Positions 19,405-28,396 are shown, counted from the first letter of the stretch. The stretch is 64,000 bases of DNA from CAZAMB01 sp964501365 (GCA_964501365.1 CAZCST010000038.1:16580-80579); one strand, 5' to 3'. Program-made: numbers and translations. Notes: generated by a model from the letters alone, not told the origin.

Positions 19405-19850
19405 GGCGACGGCTCCTGCCGAAGGGCCAGCATGCAGGCAAACGTCACCCGCAGCGCGTGCCGATCGTTGGCGCTGAGCCGGCCGGTCAGAAAATATGCG
19501 CCGTCAAGTTCTTCGTCGATGGTCACTTCTGCGGTCAGCGTGTCTCCCGGGCGGACGATGTGCTTGAAGCGGGCATCCGCAATCCGCGTCAGCACGGGAA
19601 TGCCCTGCGAAGCTCGCTCTTTTCCAACCAAATGCGCAATCAGCAGCGCGCCGGACTGGAAGCAGCACTCGCAAAGCAGCACTCCCGGCATTACCGGCTC
19701 GCCGGGATAGTGCCCACGAAAAAAATCGGCTTCCGGGTCGGCGTACGACCGTGTGATGATCCGCCTGGGGCCCATTTCGAGAATCTCGTTAACGAATAGA
19801 AAAGGGGGGCGATGGGGAATGGCCGCAAGTACGGCGGGACTGGCGGTCAT
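19401..19850 (-). CDS. FabZ-like 3-hydroxyacyl-ACP dehydratase
   Basis: 149 residues from ATG 19850, in an ATGA overlap with the upstream flavoprotein stop; a longer frame to 19901 is not needed. The hotdog fold signature is clear: IPHRPPFLFVNEI and FFRGHYPGEPVMPGVLLCE. The catalytic His (in RGHYPG) is present; the helix normally holding Glu and VEAMAQ reads LCECCFQSG, with Glu kept and two extra Cys. It would dehydrate 3-hydroxyacyl-ACP. Second enzyme class in the five-gene operon. Confidence 0.85.
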   Translation of the reverse strand: MTASPAVLAAIPHRPPFLFVNEILEMGPRRIITRSYADPEADFFRGHYPGEPVMPGVLLCECCFQSGALLIAHLVGKERASQGIPVLTRIADARFKHIVRPGDTLTAEVTIDEELDGAYFLTGRLSANDRHALRVTFACMLALRQEPSP

Positions 19851-21361
19851 GTGGAAACCGTCTCCGCAGGTTGCACTGTCTCGGCCGACGCATCCAGACA
19901 ATCAAGCTGTGGCCCGCTCCCATGATTACGTCTGGCGGCCATGCTTCCCAAGAATGTTTCCAATTCGTTCGCCACGATCACCCCGTAATTGATCGCGCCA
20001 AGCCAGCCGGACATGATGATGCCCACCGATCCCGCGTGATAGAGTCCGGCGATCTGCTTTGGCAGGTCCATGCTCACGGCGAGACCCTCGAATTTCGTTC
20101 CGAACGTCGCCCCCATCGTTTGCATCGTGTAACGATGAAATGTTTTCGGGGTCGAGGCTTCGATGTGTTCGAGCTTGCTGCGAATGTCCGGCAGGTATTT
20201 TTCCAGGGCCCGGAGAGTCGATTCAATCAGATGCTGCTTTTCGATTTCGTACTCCGCGTCCGACAGTCCGGCCCAATCCGACCAATTTGCGTTCGTGGAT
20301 GACACTACGGCATAGCGATCAGAGCCCGGCCGAATATCCGGATAGTACATCGAGAACGTGCGACTTGTGATGTCCTTCGCGCAAAGCCGGACGGAATCGA
20401 ATTCGGGGTCCACTGACGTGAACAGCAAATCGCCGATGTTTTCAATTCGTTCCCCGCGCCTTAGTCCCATGTAGACCTGGCAACTGCTGTTGTTGAGCCG
20501 CACGGCACGGGCCGACGCCGCATAATCCTTGCTGAAATGCTCGTACCCCACGAGCTTCTCAATCGTTGCTTTGAGGTTCGCGTTGGAAAGCACCGCCCCG
20601 CAGTGAATGGTGTGCCCGTTGGCCTGCACTCCGCAAACGCGGCCGACCTCGACAAGAATGCGATCCACGCAGACGCTGTGACGGATATCCACGCCATTGC
20701 TCTTCAGTTCGGCCTTCATCATGCGGATGAGCTTGTCCGTGCCGCCCTGAAAAATGTAGACGCCCTTGCTCATGAAGTTCGAAAAGACAATGCCATAGGT
20801 GATCGCAGGGTCGTCGAGCGTGGAGCCGTTGGCGTAGGCGATCGGCTCCATGAGCAGCCGCCACACGTCGGTGCGGCCCGGGAAAAACTGTTCGAACAAC
20901 TCGCGCGTGGTCATCGACTGATCGTCATAGAAGTCCATGGCACGAGCGGTATCGAAGAACCGTTCGACTGTTTCATGCGGAACGCCGAATCGTTCGGAGA
21001 GAATTCGCGTGAAGTCCTCGCGGTCGAATGTCGTTTCCAGTTGGAACTGTGGATTGTCAAAGCGGATGCCCTTGAGCTGGACAATGGAGTCGGCGATTTC
21101 GCGTGTCCAGTACTTCCGGCAGCTCTTGATCATCCCGATGGGAAAGCCGTGCAGCGAAATGTCGAAGATGTGGCCGTTCTTTCGCCGGAACCAGGTCGCC
21201 ATCCCGCCGAAGTTGTAATGCTGTTCGAGCAGCAGGACCGACCGGCCGCACTTGGCCAGATAGTTTGCCGCGGTCAATCCGGCCAGACCGGAACCGATGA
21301 CGATGACGTCGTAGTACCCCCGTGCACCTTTTAGCTTATCGCTGGCCATCTTTTTCCACAT
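19847..21361 (-). CDS. CrtI-like FAD-dependent oxidoreductase B
   Basis: 504 residues. The FAD-binding motif VIVIGSGLAGLTAANYLAKC and the following LLLEQHYNFGGMATWF are those of the phytoene desaturase / carotenoid isomerase / retinol saturase superfamily. A C-terminal GLYHAGSVGIIMSGWLGAIN block matches the second FAD contact. Substrate cannot be predicted. No phytoene synthase is in the window, and the partner genes are acyl-ACP enzymes, so desaturation, isomerisation or saturation of an acyl chain is more likely than carotenoid synthesis. It lies 15 bases after oxidoreductase A. Confidence 0.8.
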   Translation of the reverse strand: MWKKMASDKLKGARGYYDVIVIGSGLAGLTAANYLAKCGRSVLLLEQHYNFGGMATWFRRKNGHIFDISLHGFPIGMIKSCRKYWTREIADSIVQLKGIRFDNPQFQLETTFDREDFTRILSERFGVPHETVERFFDTARAMDFYDDQSMTTRELFEQFFPGRTDVWRLLMEPIAYANGSTLDDPAITYGIVFSNFMSKGVYIFQGGTDKLIRMMKAELKSNGVDIRHSVCVDRILVEVGRVCGVQANGHTIHCGAVLSNANLKATIEKLVGYEHFSKDYAASARAVRLNNSSCQVYMGLRRGERIENIGDLLFTSVDPEFDSVRLCAKDITSRTFSMYYPDIRPGSDRYAVVSSTNANWSDWAGLSDAEYEIEKQHLIESTLRALEKYLPDIRSKLEHIEASTPKTFHRYTMQTMGATFGTKFEGLAVSMDLPKQIAGLYHAGSVGIIMSGWLGAINYGVIVANELETFLGSMAARRNHGSGPQLDCLDASAETVQPAETVST

Positions 21362-21376
21362 GCACGACGTTGAAGG

Positions 21377-22795
21377 TCATTCCTTTCCAAGCACGTGCAT
21401 ATTCGCCATCGTGATTCCACTGAGCATCGCGCCAACGATGCCCAGATACCCCTGGTCCGTGCCGCAGATATACAAATTGTCCAAGTGCGTCCGGCCGTCG
21501 CGGCGCTTGCGCGGCGAACCGTACACGGCTCCGTTTGCGTGCCCGGTATAATAGTGGATCGTGCGCGGAGTGAACATATCGCAGAAGGTCACATGCTGGC
21601 GGAATTCCGGCAGAAAACGCTCCCCAACGGTCATGAATGCCTGGCGATATTTCGCCTTCGCAGCAGCGTATTCCCCGTCATTCCAAGTCATCCACGGTTT
21701 GTAATCGGCCAGCCACGTCAGCCGAAACACCCCCTCCTCCATGTCGTCGTGACCTTCGTAATTGTTCGGGCAGCAAGCGATCCCGCTGCGCAAATCCACC
21801 GGCTCGCTCGGTCGCGCGTACGTGAATTCGTCCCGGTCATTGTAGAAAACGATGGTGGACTTGTGCCCCAGATGTGCCGGAGGTCGATCCAGAACGGCTA
21901 TGGTTTCCACGAAGGAAAGTTGCCCCGGTTCACCGGGTTGTTTTTGAGCCTGCTTGCCTTGTTGTCTCGTTGCCTCGTTGCTTTGCTGCCTTTCGAGGAT
22001 GTTCAGCGTTTCCTCATATCCCGCCGACGAGAGAATCACCGGAGCCGCAAGGAGCTCGCCGGATTCCAGCATTACTCCGGTGGCACGTGCGCCGTCGTGA
22101 TGGATGGACCGCACGCCGCAGCGCATTCTGATTTCCCCGCCGTGTTCGCGGAATTTTCGGACCAATGTCTTGATAATCGTGCGGACACCGGCACGAGGCC
22201 GGGCGAAACCCTCCATGAAAATGCTCTTGAACAGCGTGACGAACTGCGTGAAATCCATATCGTGCTCCTCTGCGCTGCCATAGAACATCAGCGGGCAAAG
22301 GATCATTTCGATCAGCGTCGGATCGCACAGCATTTCGCGGAGAATCGGACGAGTGGCCATGTGCGGCATATCAAGCCGCCCGTCGTCATGCTCCCTGACC
22401 CGTTGAACAAGCTGCTGGAACCGATCGGATTCTTTCGGAAACACTTGTGCAATTTCTTCCGACAGAATAGAAATGTCGTTCGTGAATCGCAGGGTGCGAC
22501 CGGGAAATCGGACTTCGGAAAAGCTCTGCTCGTGAAGGTCGAAGTCTTCGCGCGTAAGGCGGAGTTGTCGCAACAATTTGTTCAGCGGCCCGCCCGTGCG
22601 GCCCGGCGGCACGTAATTCGTGACCGCGTGTAGACCCACATCGAACTCGCGCCCGCCCAGTTTGTAATATGAGTTCAACCCGCCAAACGCGTAATGCTTT
22701 TCGAGTATGCAGACGCGCCTGCCGAAGTAGGCCAGCCGAATCCCCGCCGCCAGCCCCGACATGCCCGCGCCAATGATGATGACGTCATAATCCAC
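21377..22795 (-). CDS. CrtI-like FAD-dependent oxidoreductase A, first gene of acyl operon
   Basis: 472 residues. N-terminal FAD motif VIIIGAGMSGLAAGIRLAYF with CILEKHYAFGGLNSYY, and C-terminal DNLYICGTDQGYLGIVGAML. Same superfamily as oxidoreductase B, but clearly divergent from it, so the two probably act on different positions or steps. A short Gln/Lys/Glu-rich insert (around residues 275-297) is likely a loop. It starts the minus-strand operon; the 79 bases upstream separate it from the NPCBM gene and may hold the promoter, although I cannot name a clear -35/-10 pair. Confidence 0.8.
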   Translation of the reverse strand: MDYDVIIIGAGMSGLAAGIRLAYFGRRVCILEKHYAFGGLNSYYKLGGREFDVGLHAVTNYVPPGRTGGPLNKLLRQLRLTREDFDLHEQSFSEVRFPGRTLRFTNDISILSEEIAQVFPKESDRFQQLVQRVREHDDGRLDMPHMATRPILREMLCDPTLIEMILCPLMFYGSAEEHDMDFTQFVTLFKSIFMEGFARPRAGVRTIIKTLVRKFREHGGEIRMRCGVRSIHHDGARATGVMLESGELLAAPVILSSAGYEETLNILERQQSNEATRQQGKQAQKQPGEPGQLSFVETIAVLDRPPAHLGHKSTIVFYNDRDEFTYARPSEPVDLRSGIACCPNNYEGHDDMEEGVFRLTWLADYKPWMTWNDGEYAAAKAKYRQAFMTVGERFLPEFRQHVTFCDMFTPRTIHYYTGHANGAVYGSPRKRRDGRTHLDNLYICGTDQGYLGIVGAMLSGITMANMHVLGKE

Positions 22796-22873
22796 AGCCG
22801 GAAAGCATAACCGAAGCGAGCCGCGAACTTGAGTTCGCTGGTACGTCTAGGAAAAGGCGCCCCTTCGCCGCCA

Positions 22874-24130
22874 TCACTCCCCCGGTTTTACCAGTCCCGG
22901 CTCAACCCAATCAAACCTGTCCTGGATGTCTCCGTTCAGCCCGAAATCCACCACCAGTTCCAACCGATGCGCCTCCGCGACATCGACGCGCACAGGCCCG
23001 TGGAGAACACCCGGCACCACGTCGTTCCGCTCAAATCGTTGCCGGCCGTCAACAAGCACGATCGCATTTACACTGGCGCCGCGACCGCTGTCGTCATCCA
23101 TTCCAAAAGACGTCACAAATTCCTTGTACGTCCCATCCAACTCATACGTCAGGACGGACTTGCTGTGTACGCCGATGCCACGCTCGAATCGTACGCCGGC
23201 CACTCGGAGTGGCCCACCCAGCACATTGCGATCCAAAGCATGCTTCCATTCCAGGGAAAGCATCGGCGTGTGCTCGGCACGCGCCGGGCTCATGGCCGAC
23301 AACCATGTCCAGCGGCCCCCCTCAAAGGCGATGGACGCAATCCGATCACCGGGCGGTTCAACCATTTCTCCGCCTTCGATCCTGGCTCTCGCTTTGTCTC
23401 CGTTCCATTCCAACTCAGCGACGGTCAGCCGCTGTCCGTCTACGAGTGAGACGATGGCCTGGCGTACTTGGCGCACGCGCGCCGGAGGATGAACCAGCTT
23501 TGCGGCCACGGCCAGCCGGAGCGGAATCGTACTGACCTCATCGCCCACCTCCATCCGCAATCCTTCCCGATCCACGCCAGTAACGAACCCCCGGACCACG
23601 TCACCATTGGTCAGGAGCAATCGGTCGTCGGTCGCTTCGTTCTGTCGCCGAAACCAACGCAGAGAATCGGAATAAGCCGGCAATTCCGCATTGGAAAAAA
23701 GGATGAGTGTCAACCGCTCCATGGAAAGGGTGAGCTGGCCCCAGGCTTCTGTTTCCACCGCAATCGACTCCGATTTGCTTTGACCAAGGCGGCCAAAAAT
23801 GCGATCGCCTCCCACCAATTCCAACGCTACTTCATCGCGTCCGAGGGATGGTCCCGCCACCGCATCAACCGATGGAGTTCCGAAGTCGGTTCGGGAAATG
23901 GAAATGAGGTCCCGGGTGTCGATTTGCCGCTGCTCACCCTCGACGTTAAGTCGCAGTCCGCCCTCCAGTGAAAGGGAAATCAACGTTCCTTCCAGATGGG
24001 ATTCGGTGATGGTACGGACGCGAAGGGGAACTCTGGCGTCAGGCAGTGGCTGCAAAGCAAGCGCAGGTAACGCCCACAGTAACGGAATCAACACCGCGGG
24101 ATTGACCGAGCTTTTGCGGCTTACGCTCAC
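22874..24130 (-). CDS. Exported NPCBM-domain protein
   Basis: 418 residues. The N-terminus SVNPAVLIPLLWALPALALQ is a signal peptide. The middle has repeated short beta modules of the form GDxVxGxV (for example LTNGDVVRGFVTGVDREGLR). The C-terminal 130 residues are an NPCBM/NEW2-type jelly roll (GVRFERGIGVHSKSVLTYEL; FGMDDDSGRGASVNAIVLVD), a putative carbohydrate-binding module common in planctomycetes. Probably periplasmic or surface located. The LysM gene upstream in the same direction ends eight bases before its start. Confidence 0.75.
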   Translation of the reverse strand: MSVSRKSSVNPAVLIPLLWALPALALQPLPDARVPLRVRTITESHLEGTLISLSLEGGLRLNVEGEQRQIDTRDLISISRTDFGTPSVDAVAGPSLGRDEVALELVGGDRIFGRLGQSKSESIAVETEAWGQLTLSMERLTLILFSNAELPAYSDSLRWFRRQNEATDDRLLLTNGDVVRGFVTGVDREGLRMEVGDEVSTIPLRLAVAAKLVHPPARVRQVRQAIVSLVDGQRLTVAELEWNGDKARARIEGGEMVEPPGDRIASIAFEGGRWTWLSAMSPARAEHTPMLSLEWKHALDRNVLGGPLRVAGVRFERGIGVHSKSVLTYELDGTYKEFVTSFGMDDDSGRGASVNAIVLVDGRQRFERNDVVPGVLHGPVRVDVAEAHRLELVVDFGLNGDIQDRFDWVEPGLVKPGE

Positions 24131-24137
24131 AATGGCG

Positions 24138-25367
24138 CTAGTGTGTTTCGGGCAGTACCAATCGCTGGCCCGGCTGCAACGCCGTCGGATCGCCCTTCAC
24201 CGTGGCTGTGTTCAAGGCCAGCAATTCCTTCCAGCGTGATGCATTGCCCAATTGGGACTTGGCAATGCTATAGAAGCTATCGCCCGCCTTGACGGTGTAC
24301 ATCTTGCTTCCGGTGGCTGATGGCTTCTCCCCGGGCTTGGCCGCCGAAGTTGGTGTTCCACTCGCTGTTTTTGCATCCACATCGGCCGGAAGCGGCGGGA
24401 TATTAACCACTGTTCCTACTTTGAGTTGCTTTGGATCGCCCAGTTTGGGATTCGCGTCGGCGAGGACCTTCGCGTACTTCGAATCACCGTAATACGCCTG
24501 AGCGAGAGAAGCCAGGCTGTCGCCGACCTGCACCTTGTGCGTATCCATGGCGGCGTCGGCGGGGCCGGTCTTTCTGGCTGTGCCTGGTTCCGTCTTGGGG
24601 GCTGAGGCTGAACGAATGCCCGGTGGCAGAGCATTGCCCGAGGCTGGGGCTACCGTCGGCGGAGTCGAAGCAGGTGTGGGTGTTGGCGAAGTTGTAGCAG
24701 GGACCGAGGATGGCGACCCCGCCGGTGCACTGTTTGTCGGATTGGATGGTGCGTTGGCAAGGGGGGTCATGCCCGTTGGTCGGTTGGGGAGCGGTGCGGC
24801 TGGTGTAGCTGTATTGGGAATTCCCGTCAGACCAATTGGCCCGGCAGGGGTCGGCGAAACCGTACGTTCTGCAACGGCTGACGGGTTTGGATTGTAAGTT
24901 GTTACTGGAGAAGGAGTTGCAATCGCCGGCTTTTCCGCCACGGGGTTGGTGGGTGCGTTTGGATTCGCGGCAACTGAGGGCGCTGACGGATCAGGAATTA
25001 CTGGCGCCGGAGTCGGACTCGTTGGCCGCGGGAGGATCGGCTTGGTAGCGCCATCAGTATTGCCGGCTACTTGCGGCATTACCACCGGCTTATTGATTGG
25101 CGGAGCGGTAACCGGAGCTGCCGTCCGGGGTGGAACATTCGCCGCGTTGCCTGCCGGATTGGGCTTGACCACGGGGCGATTGGTATTCGTAGCCGGATTC
25201 TTTGGTGTGATCGTCGGCTTGCCAGGCTGGGTCTTGCTGTCGGCTCCCGCAGTCTTGTCGGCCAGCGAAATCGGCGCCTGCTTTTCGCCGCGGAACATGA
25301 AGTACCCGCCGGCCGCCAGCACCATTACCAACGCAAATGCAACTCCGAGTTTCACATCCGTGCGCAT
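24138..25367 (-). CDS. Membrane-anchored protein with two LysM domains
   Basis: 409 residues from ATG 25367 (AAGGAG upstream; the frame extends further but without support). One transmembrane helix, LGVAFALVMVLAAGGYFMF, at residues 5-25 is followed by a 230-residue linker rich in Pro, Ala, Thr and Asn. Two LysM modules close the protein: HKVQVGDSLASLAQAYYGDS and MYTVKAGDSFYSIAKSQLGN. LysM binds N-acetylglucosamine glycans, so the protein probably reaches into the periplasm to contact peptidoglycan. Co-directional with the NPCBM gene, eight bases apart. Confidence 0.8.
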   Translation of the reverse strand: MRTDVKLGVAFALVMVLAAGGYFMFRGEKQAPISLADKTAGADSKTQPGKPTITPKNPATNTNRPVVKPNPAGNAANVPPRTAAPVTAPPINKPVVMPQVAGNTDGATKPILPRPTSPTPAPVIPDPSAPSVAANPNAPTNPVAEKPAIATPSPVTTYNPNPSAVAERTVSPTPAGPIGLTGIPNTATPAAPLPNRPTGMTPLANAPSNPTNSAPAGSPSSVPATTSPTPTPASTPPTVAPASGNALPPGIRSASAPKTEPGTARKTGPADAAMDTHKVQVGDSLASLAQAYYGDSKYAKVLADANPKLGDPKQLKVGTVVNIPPLPADVDAKTASGTPTSAAKPGEKPSATGSKMYTVKAGDSFYSIAKSQLGNASRWKELLALNTATVKGDPTALQPGQRLVLPETH

Positions 25368-25478
25368 GTCCGACTCCTTCCCGATTTGCAGGCTGATTGT
25401 TTCTTGTTCTTGGCTCGCAGCGGTGAAAACCGTCACCCAAACGCGAGGACATGCAATCTAACTCGCTTCGATATTTTG

Positions 25479-26081
25479 TCAATGCAAAACTGCGCCCATG
25501 TTGGCCGTTGTGCCCCTACTTTTTTCAAGCGTATTGTGTTTGACGGGGAATCGCGGCGACCATGCAAGGCGGTGGATACGGCTACCCAACCCTCGATCTT
25601 CGTCTCCGCTGGGAAAAATAAGACTGATGCGCGGCGAAATCGCCGGCCATGAGCCGGCATCATTGGTTAGCTGGTATCGATAATTGACTTGTACGTCGCC
25701 CACGCCGCTATCGTGCTCTTCGTGATCCGGATCCAGGAACGAGTAGGGAATCGTGTAAGAAAACTGATGGGTTTGCGAGAATACCGGCCACTCCTGCGTG
25801 AAGCTGAAATTCCATTCCCGATCGTTCGCAGCGCCGCGATCGAATTTTGAGTACATGCCCGTGAAAATGTGCTGCACGACGCCCGCCTCCTGGTTGTAGG
25901 CTTCCTCGATCAGGAAGGAATTGTCCCGGATTCCGTCGATCGGGGCTTTGGTGGTCGTATTGGCAGAAAAATGATCCTCTTTTCGTACAGAGGAGGCCTC
26001 TGATTCCTGTTGAGCCGGGGCTGGCGGCGACAACAGCGACAGGAAAATACAAAACGCCGGCAACCACCTGGATCGAATCAT
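25479..26081 (-). pseudogene. Truncated porin-like outer membrane protein
   Basis: 200 codons. A signal peptide (LPAFCIFLSLLSPPAPAQ) is followed by beta-strand sequence resembling the MetA-pathway/transporter-like outer membrane family: FNFSFTQEWP-type strands, YTIPYSFLDPD, and PRISLIFPSGDEDRGLGS. In that family this glycine-rich turn is followed by about 80 more residues of strands; here the frame changes to unrelated sequence (RIHRLAWSPRFP...) and stops. Neither other frame continues the barrel, so the gene looks 3'-truncated rather than simply frameshifted. It is divergent from mntH and shares the paired motifs described at 26,105 and 26,190. Confidence 0.5.
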
Positions 26082-26104
26082 AAATGAGACACCGCTAATA
26101 AAAT

Positions 26105-26130
26105 AATTAGCTTAGACTAACTATTATTTT
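26105..26130 (-). promoter_or_regulatory. DtxR/MntR-like motif 1 with TTGACA box
   Basis: The motif AATTAGCTTAGACTAAC and following AT-rich bases resemble a DtxR/IdeR-type box (TTAG...CTAA). A TTGACA -35 element for minus-strand transcription lies at 26141-26136, so a bound repressor would cover the spacer and -10 region of the porin-like gene. It matches motif 2 at about 18 of 26 positions. Confidence 0.5.
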
Positions 26131-26189
26131 TGCCATGTCAAGAGATTCCTTGGAATGGTTTCGACACCGCCTGGCTGATAGGGAAGCAA

Positions 26190-26242
26190 AATTAGGCTAG
26201 ACGAAGTTTATACTTGCATCAGCCTATCTGCCGATGTATAGT
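26190..26242 (+). promoter_or_regulatory. DtxR/MntR-like motif 2 and mntH promoter
   Basis: Motif 2 (26190-26215, AATTAGGCTAGACGAAG...) overlaps a possible -35 TTGCAT at 26214-26219, followed after 17 bases by a good -10 TATAGT at 26237-26242. The mntH start is 43 bases further on. Position over the -35 fits repression by a manganese- or iron-responsive DtxR/MntR-family regulator; no such regulator gene is in the window. Confidence 0.5.
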
Positions 26243-26284
26243 GACCGAACTTACGGAGTCCAGGCAGGTTGAAAATCGGTCATT

Positions 26285-27730
26285 ATGCGGCCTACTGAAA
26301 AATCGATATCGGGGAGTGCGTTGGCTACAGGTTCTTCTCGGGCCAATTTCAAGCCCATTGCAGCATTGGACTCGAGTGCCGAAGTGTCGCATTCGCAAGC
26401 CGAACCGGGGTGGCGCAAACGCAACCACACTCCGTCCCTGCCCGAAGTGTTTTCTTCGATTCGCGTTTCACAGTCCGCATCGCGCTGGCGAAAAATTGTC
26501 GCCTTTACCGGCCCGGGCCTCATGGTTGCGGTGGGCTACATGGACCCCGGCAACTGGGCGACCGATCTGGCCGGCGGGGCGAAATTCGGCTACACGCTGC
26601 TTTCCGTCATCCTCATTTCCAACTTCATGGCCATTCTTCTTCAGCACTTGTCCCTGAAGCTTGGAATCGTGACAGGACGGGATCTCGCCCAAGCCTGCCG
26701 CGATCACTACTCGCGCCCGACAGCGATCGTTCTGTGGTTGCTGTGCGAGGTCGCCATCGCGGCCTGTGACCTGGCCGAGGTCATCGGCTCGGCCATCGCC
26801 ATGAATCTGCTCTTCGGAATTCCCATCGTCGTCGGTGTTGTCATTACCGCCGCTGACGTGCTCATCGTGCTCTTCCTCCAGCATAAGGGTTTCCGCATCC
26901 TGGAATGTGTGGTCGCCACCCTGATCCTCACCATTGGCGCGTGCTTCGCTTACAACCTCGTGCTCGCACATCCTCCGTTGAATGCGATGCTGGGCGGTTT
27001 GATCCCGCGATCTCAAATCGTTTTCAATCCTGAAATGCTCTATATCGCCATCGGCATCCTTGGCGCAACCGTGATGCCGCACAACTTATACCTCCATTCC
27101 AGCATCGTGCAGACTCGCGCCTTTGCGCGAGATGACGAAGGCAAGGCCATGGCCATTCGCTATGCCACGTTGGATTCAACCACGGCCTTGCTCGGCGCGT
27201 TTTTCATCAACGCGGCGATTCTCATTCTGGCTGCCGTCGCCTTTCACGGTACGGAGCACGAAAGCGTCGCCGACATCAAAGATGCCTACAAACTGCTGTC
27301 GCCGGTCCTGGGCATTCCGCTGGCGAGCACGATGTTTGCCATCGCCCTGCTTGCCTCAGGGCAGAACTCCACGCTCACTGGCACTCTGGCCGGGCAGATC
27401 GTCATGGAGGGCTTCGTCAACATTCGGTTACGTCCCTGGCTGCGACGGCTCATCACCCGCCTTATCGCCATAGTTCCGGCGGTCATCGTCGCCGCCTACT
27501 ACGGTGAACACGGCGTGAGCGAGCTCCTGATTCTCAGCCAGGTGATTCTCTCGCTGCAACTGAGTTTCGCGGTTGTGCCGCTGGTCTGGTTCACCAGCGA
27601 AAAGAAGAAAATGGGCCGGTTTTGCAACAGTCCGTGGCTGGCGGGGAGCGCCTGGCTGGTTTCCATTGTCATCATTGGATTCAACGGATATCTTTTGTAC
27701 GAAACGTTTAAGGGTTGGTTTCACCACTGA
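26285..27730 (+). CDS. mntH: NRAMP-family divalent metal transporter
   Basis: 481 residues with a 60-residue polar N-terminal extension before the first transmembrane helix. The metal-binding motif DPGN appears in GYMDPGNWATDLAGGAKFGY and the second one MPHN in GATVMPHNLYLHSS, both essential in NRAMP transporters. About eleven transmembrane helices follow the family pattern. It would import Mn2+ (possibly Fe2+) with protons across the inner membrane. A universal stress protein gene follows after 61 bases, probably in the same transcript; upstream lie the DtxR/MntR-like motifs. Confidence 0.92.
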   Translation: MRPTEKSISGSALATGSSRANFKPIAALDSSAEVSHSQAEPGWRKRNHTPSLPEVFSSIRVSQSASRWRKIVAFTGPGLMVAVGYMDPGNWATDLAGGAKFGYTLLSVILISNFMAILLQHLSLKLGIVTGRDLAQACRDHYSRPTAIVLWLLCEVAIAACDLAEVIGSAIAMNLLFGIPIVVGVVITAADVLIVLFLQHKGFRILECVVATLILTIGACFAYNLVLAHPPLNAMLGGLIPRSQIVFNPEMLYIAIGILGATVMPHNLYLHSSIVQTRAFARDDEGKAMAIRYATLDSTTALLGAFFINAAILILAAVAFHGTEHESVADIKDAYKLLSPVLGIPLASTMFAIALLASGQNSTLTGTLAGQIVMEGFVNIRLRPWLRRLITRLIAIVPAVIVAAYYGEHGVSELLILSQVILSLQLSFAVVPLVWFTSEKKKMGRFCNSPWLAGSAWLVSIVIIGFNGYLLYETFKGWFHH

Positions 27731-27791
27731 CCACGTTACCGAGATAAGTCCCGCAGGACGTTTGACAATAGCCGGCACTGAAGGCTCCGCC

Positions 27792-28220
27792 ATGTACAAA
27801 ACCATTCTCATCCCCTTGGAAAACTCACCCGCCGACCAAGCGATCCTTGCGCACATTCGACCGCTCGCGAAGCTCATGAAGTCCCGGCTCATTCTTGTCC
27901 ACGTGGCCGATGGGTTTGCCGCCCGCAATCAGGATCAGCTCAATCTGGAGGATTCTCAGGAGATCGTCGATGATCGGGCGTACCTCGAACAGCAAAGCGG
28001 AGAGCTTGCCAGAGAAGGGTTCGACGTGAGCTGGCAACTGGCCCGGGGAAATCCCGTCGGCGAAATCCTGTCCGCGGCCGAAAAGGAATCCTGCGATTTG
28101 ATCGCCATGTCCACGCATGGGCATCGCCTCGTCAAGGATATTTTGCTCGGCAGCGTAGCCAACGACATCCGCCATCGCACCCACATTCCCGTCCTGATGA
28201 TCCGCTCATCGGCAACATGA
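27792..28220 (+). CDS. Universal stress protein (UspA family)
   Basis: 142 residues from ATG 27792; a longer in-frame start is within mntH and is rejected. The N-terminus YKTILIPLENSPADQAIL and the C-terminal nucleotide-binding loop MSTHGHRLVKDILLGSVAND (G-x2-G-x9-G(S/T) type) are typical of ATP-binding Usp proteins. It follows mntH in the same direction. Coupling to a metal transporter suggests a role in metal or oxidative stress, but this is positional. Confidence 0.85.
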   Translation: MYKTILIPLENSPADQAILAHIRPLAKLMKSRLILVHVADGFAARNQDQLNLEDSQEIVDDRAYLEQQSGELAREGFDVSWQLARGNPVGEILSAAEKESCDLIAMSTHGHRLVKDILLGSVANDIRHRTHIPVLMIRSSAT

Positions 28221-28272
28221 GCGTACCCAAAGCAAGCGAGGCGGGCGCCACACCCTTTCGTTTCAATGGAAA

Positions 28273-28300
28273 GGGCGTCCCAAGTTTCCTTGGAACGCCC
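28273..28300. terminator. Stem-loop between usp and the minus-strand small ORF
   Basis: GGGCGTCCCAAG pairs with CTTGGAACGCCC (one mismatch) around a four-base loop. On the minus strand it lies 40 bases after the stop of the 18-residue ORF and is followed by CCCTTTCC; on the plus strand it follows usp by about 50 bases. It may end transcription from both sides. The remainder of the 387-base gap 28221-28607 shows only the small ORF. Confidence 0.5.
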
Positions 28301-28339
28301 GTCCGGGGTGCAGGTAACGGTGGGGATTTCAGCATTTTT

Positions 28340-28396
28340 CTACGCGAGCCACGGGACAATCTTTCCCAGAAACTCAAGAATCGTGCAGTAGATCAT
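28340..28396 (-). CDS. 18-residue hydrophobic peptide with strong ribosome binding site
   Basis: A very short frame, MIYCTILEFLGKIVPWLA, preceded by AAAGGAG with six bases to the ATG and followed 40 bases later by a stem-loop. The peptide is hydrophobic with one Lys and one Glu, long enough for a short membrane helix. The arrangement resembles small type I toxins or leader peptides, but no antisense RNA or regulated downstream gene is visible. Chance cannot be excluded. Confidence 0.35.
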   Translation of the reverse strand: MIYCTILEFLGKIVPWLA

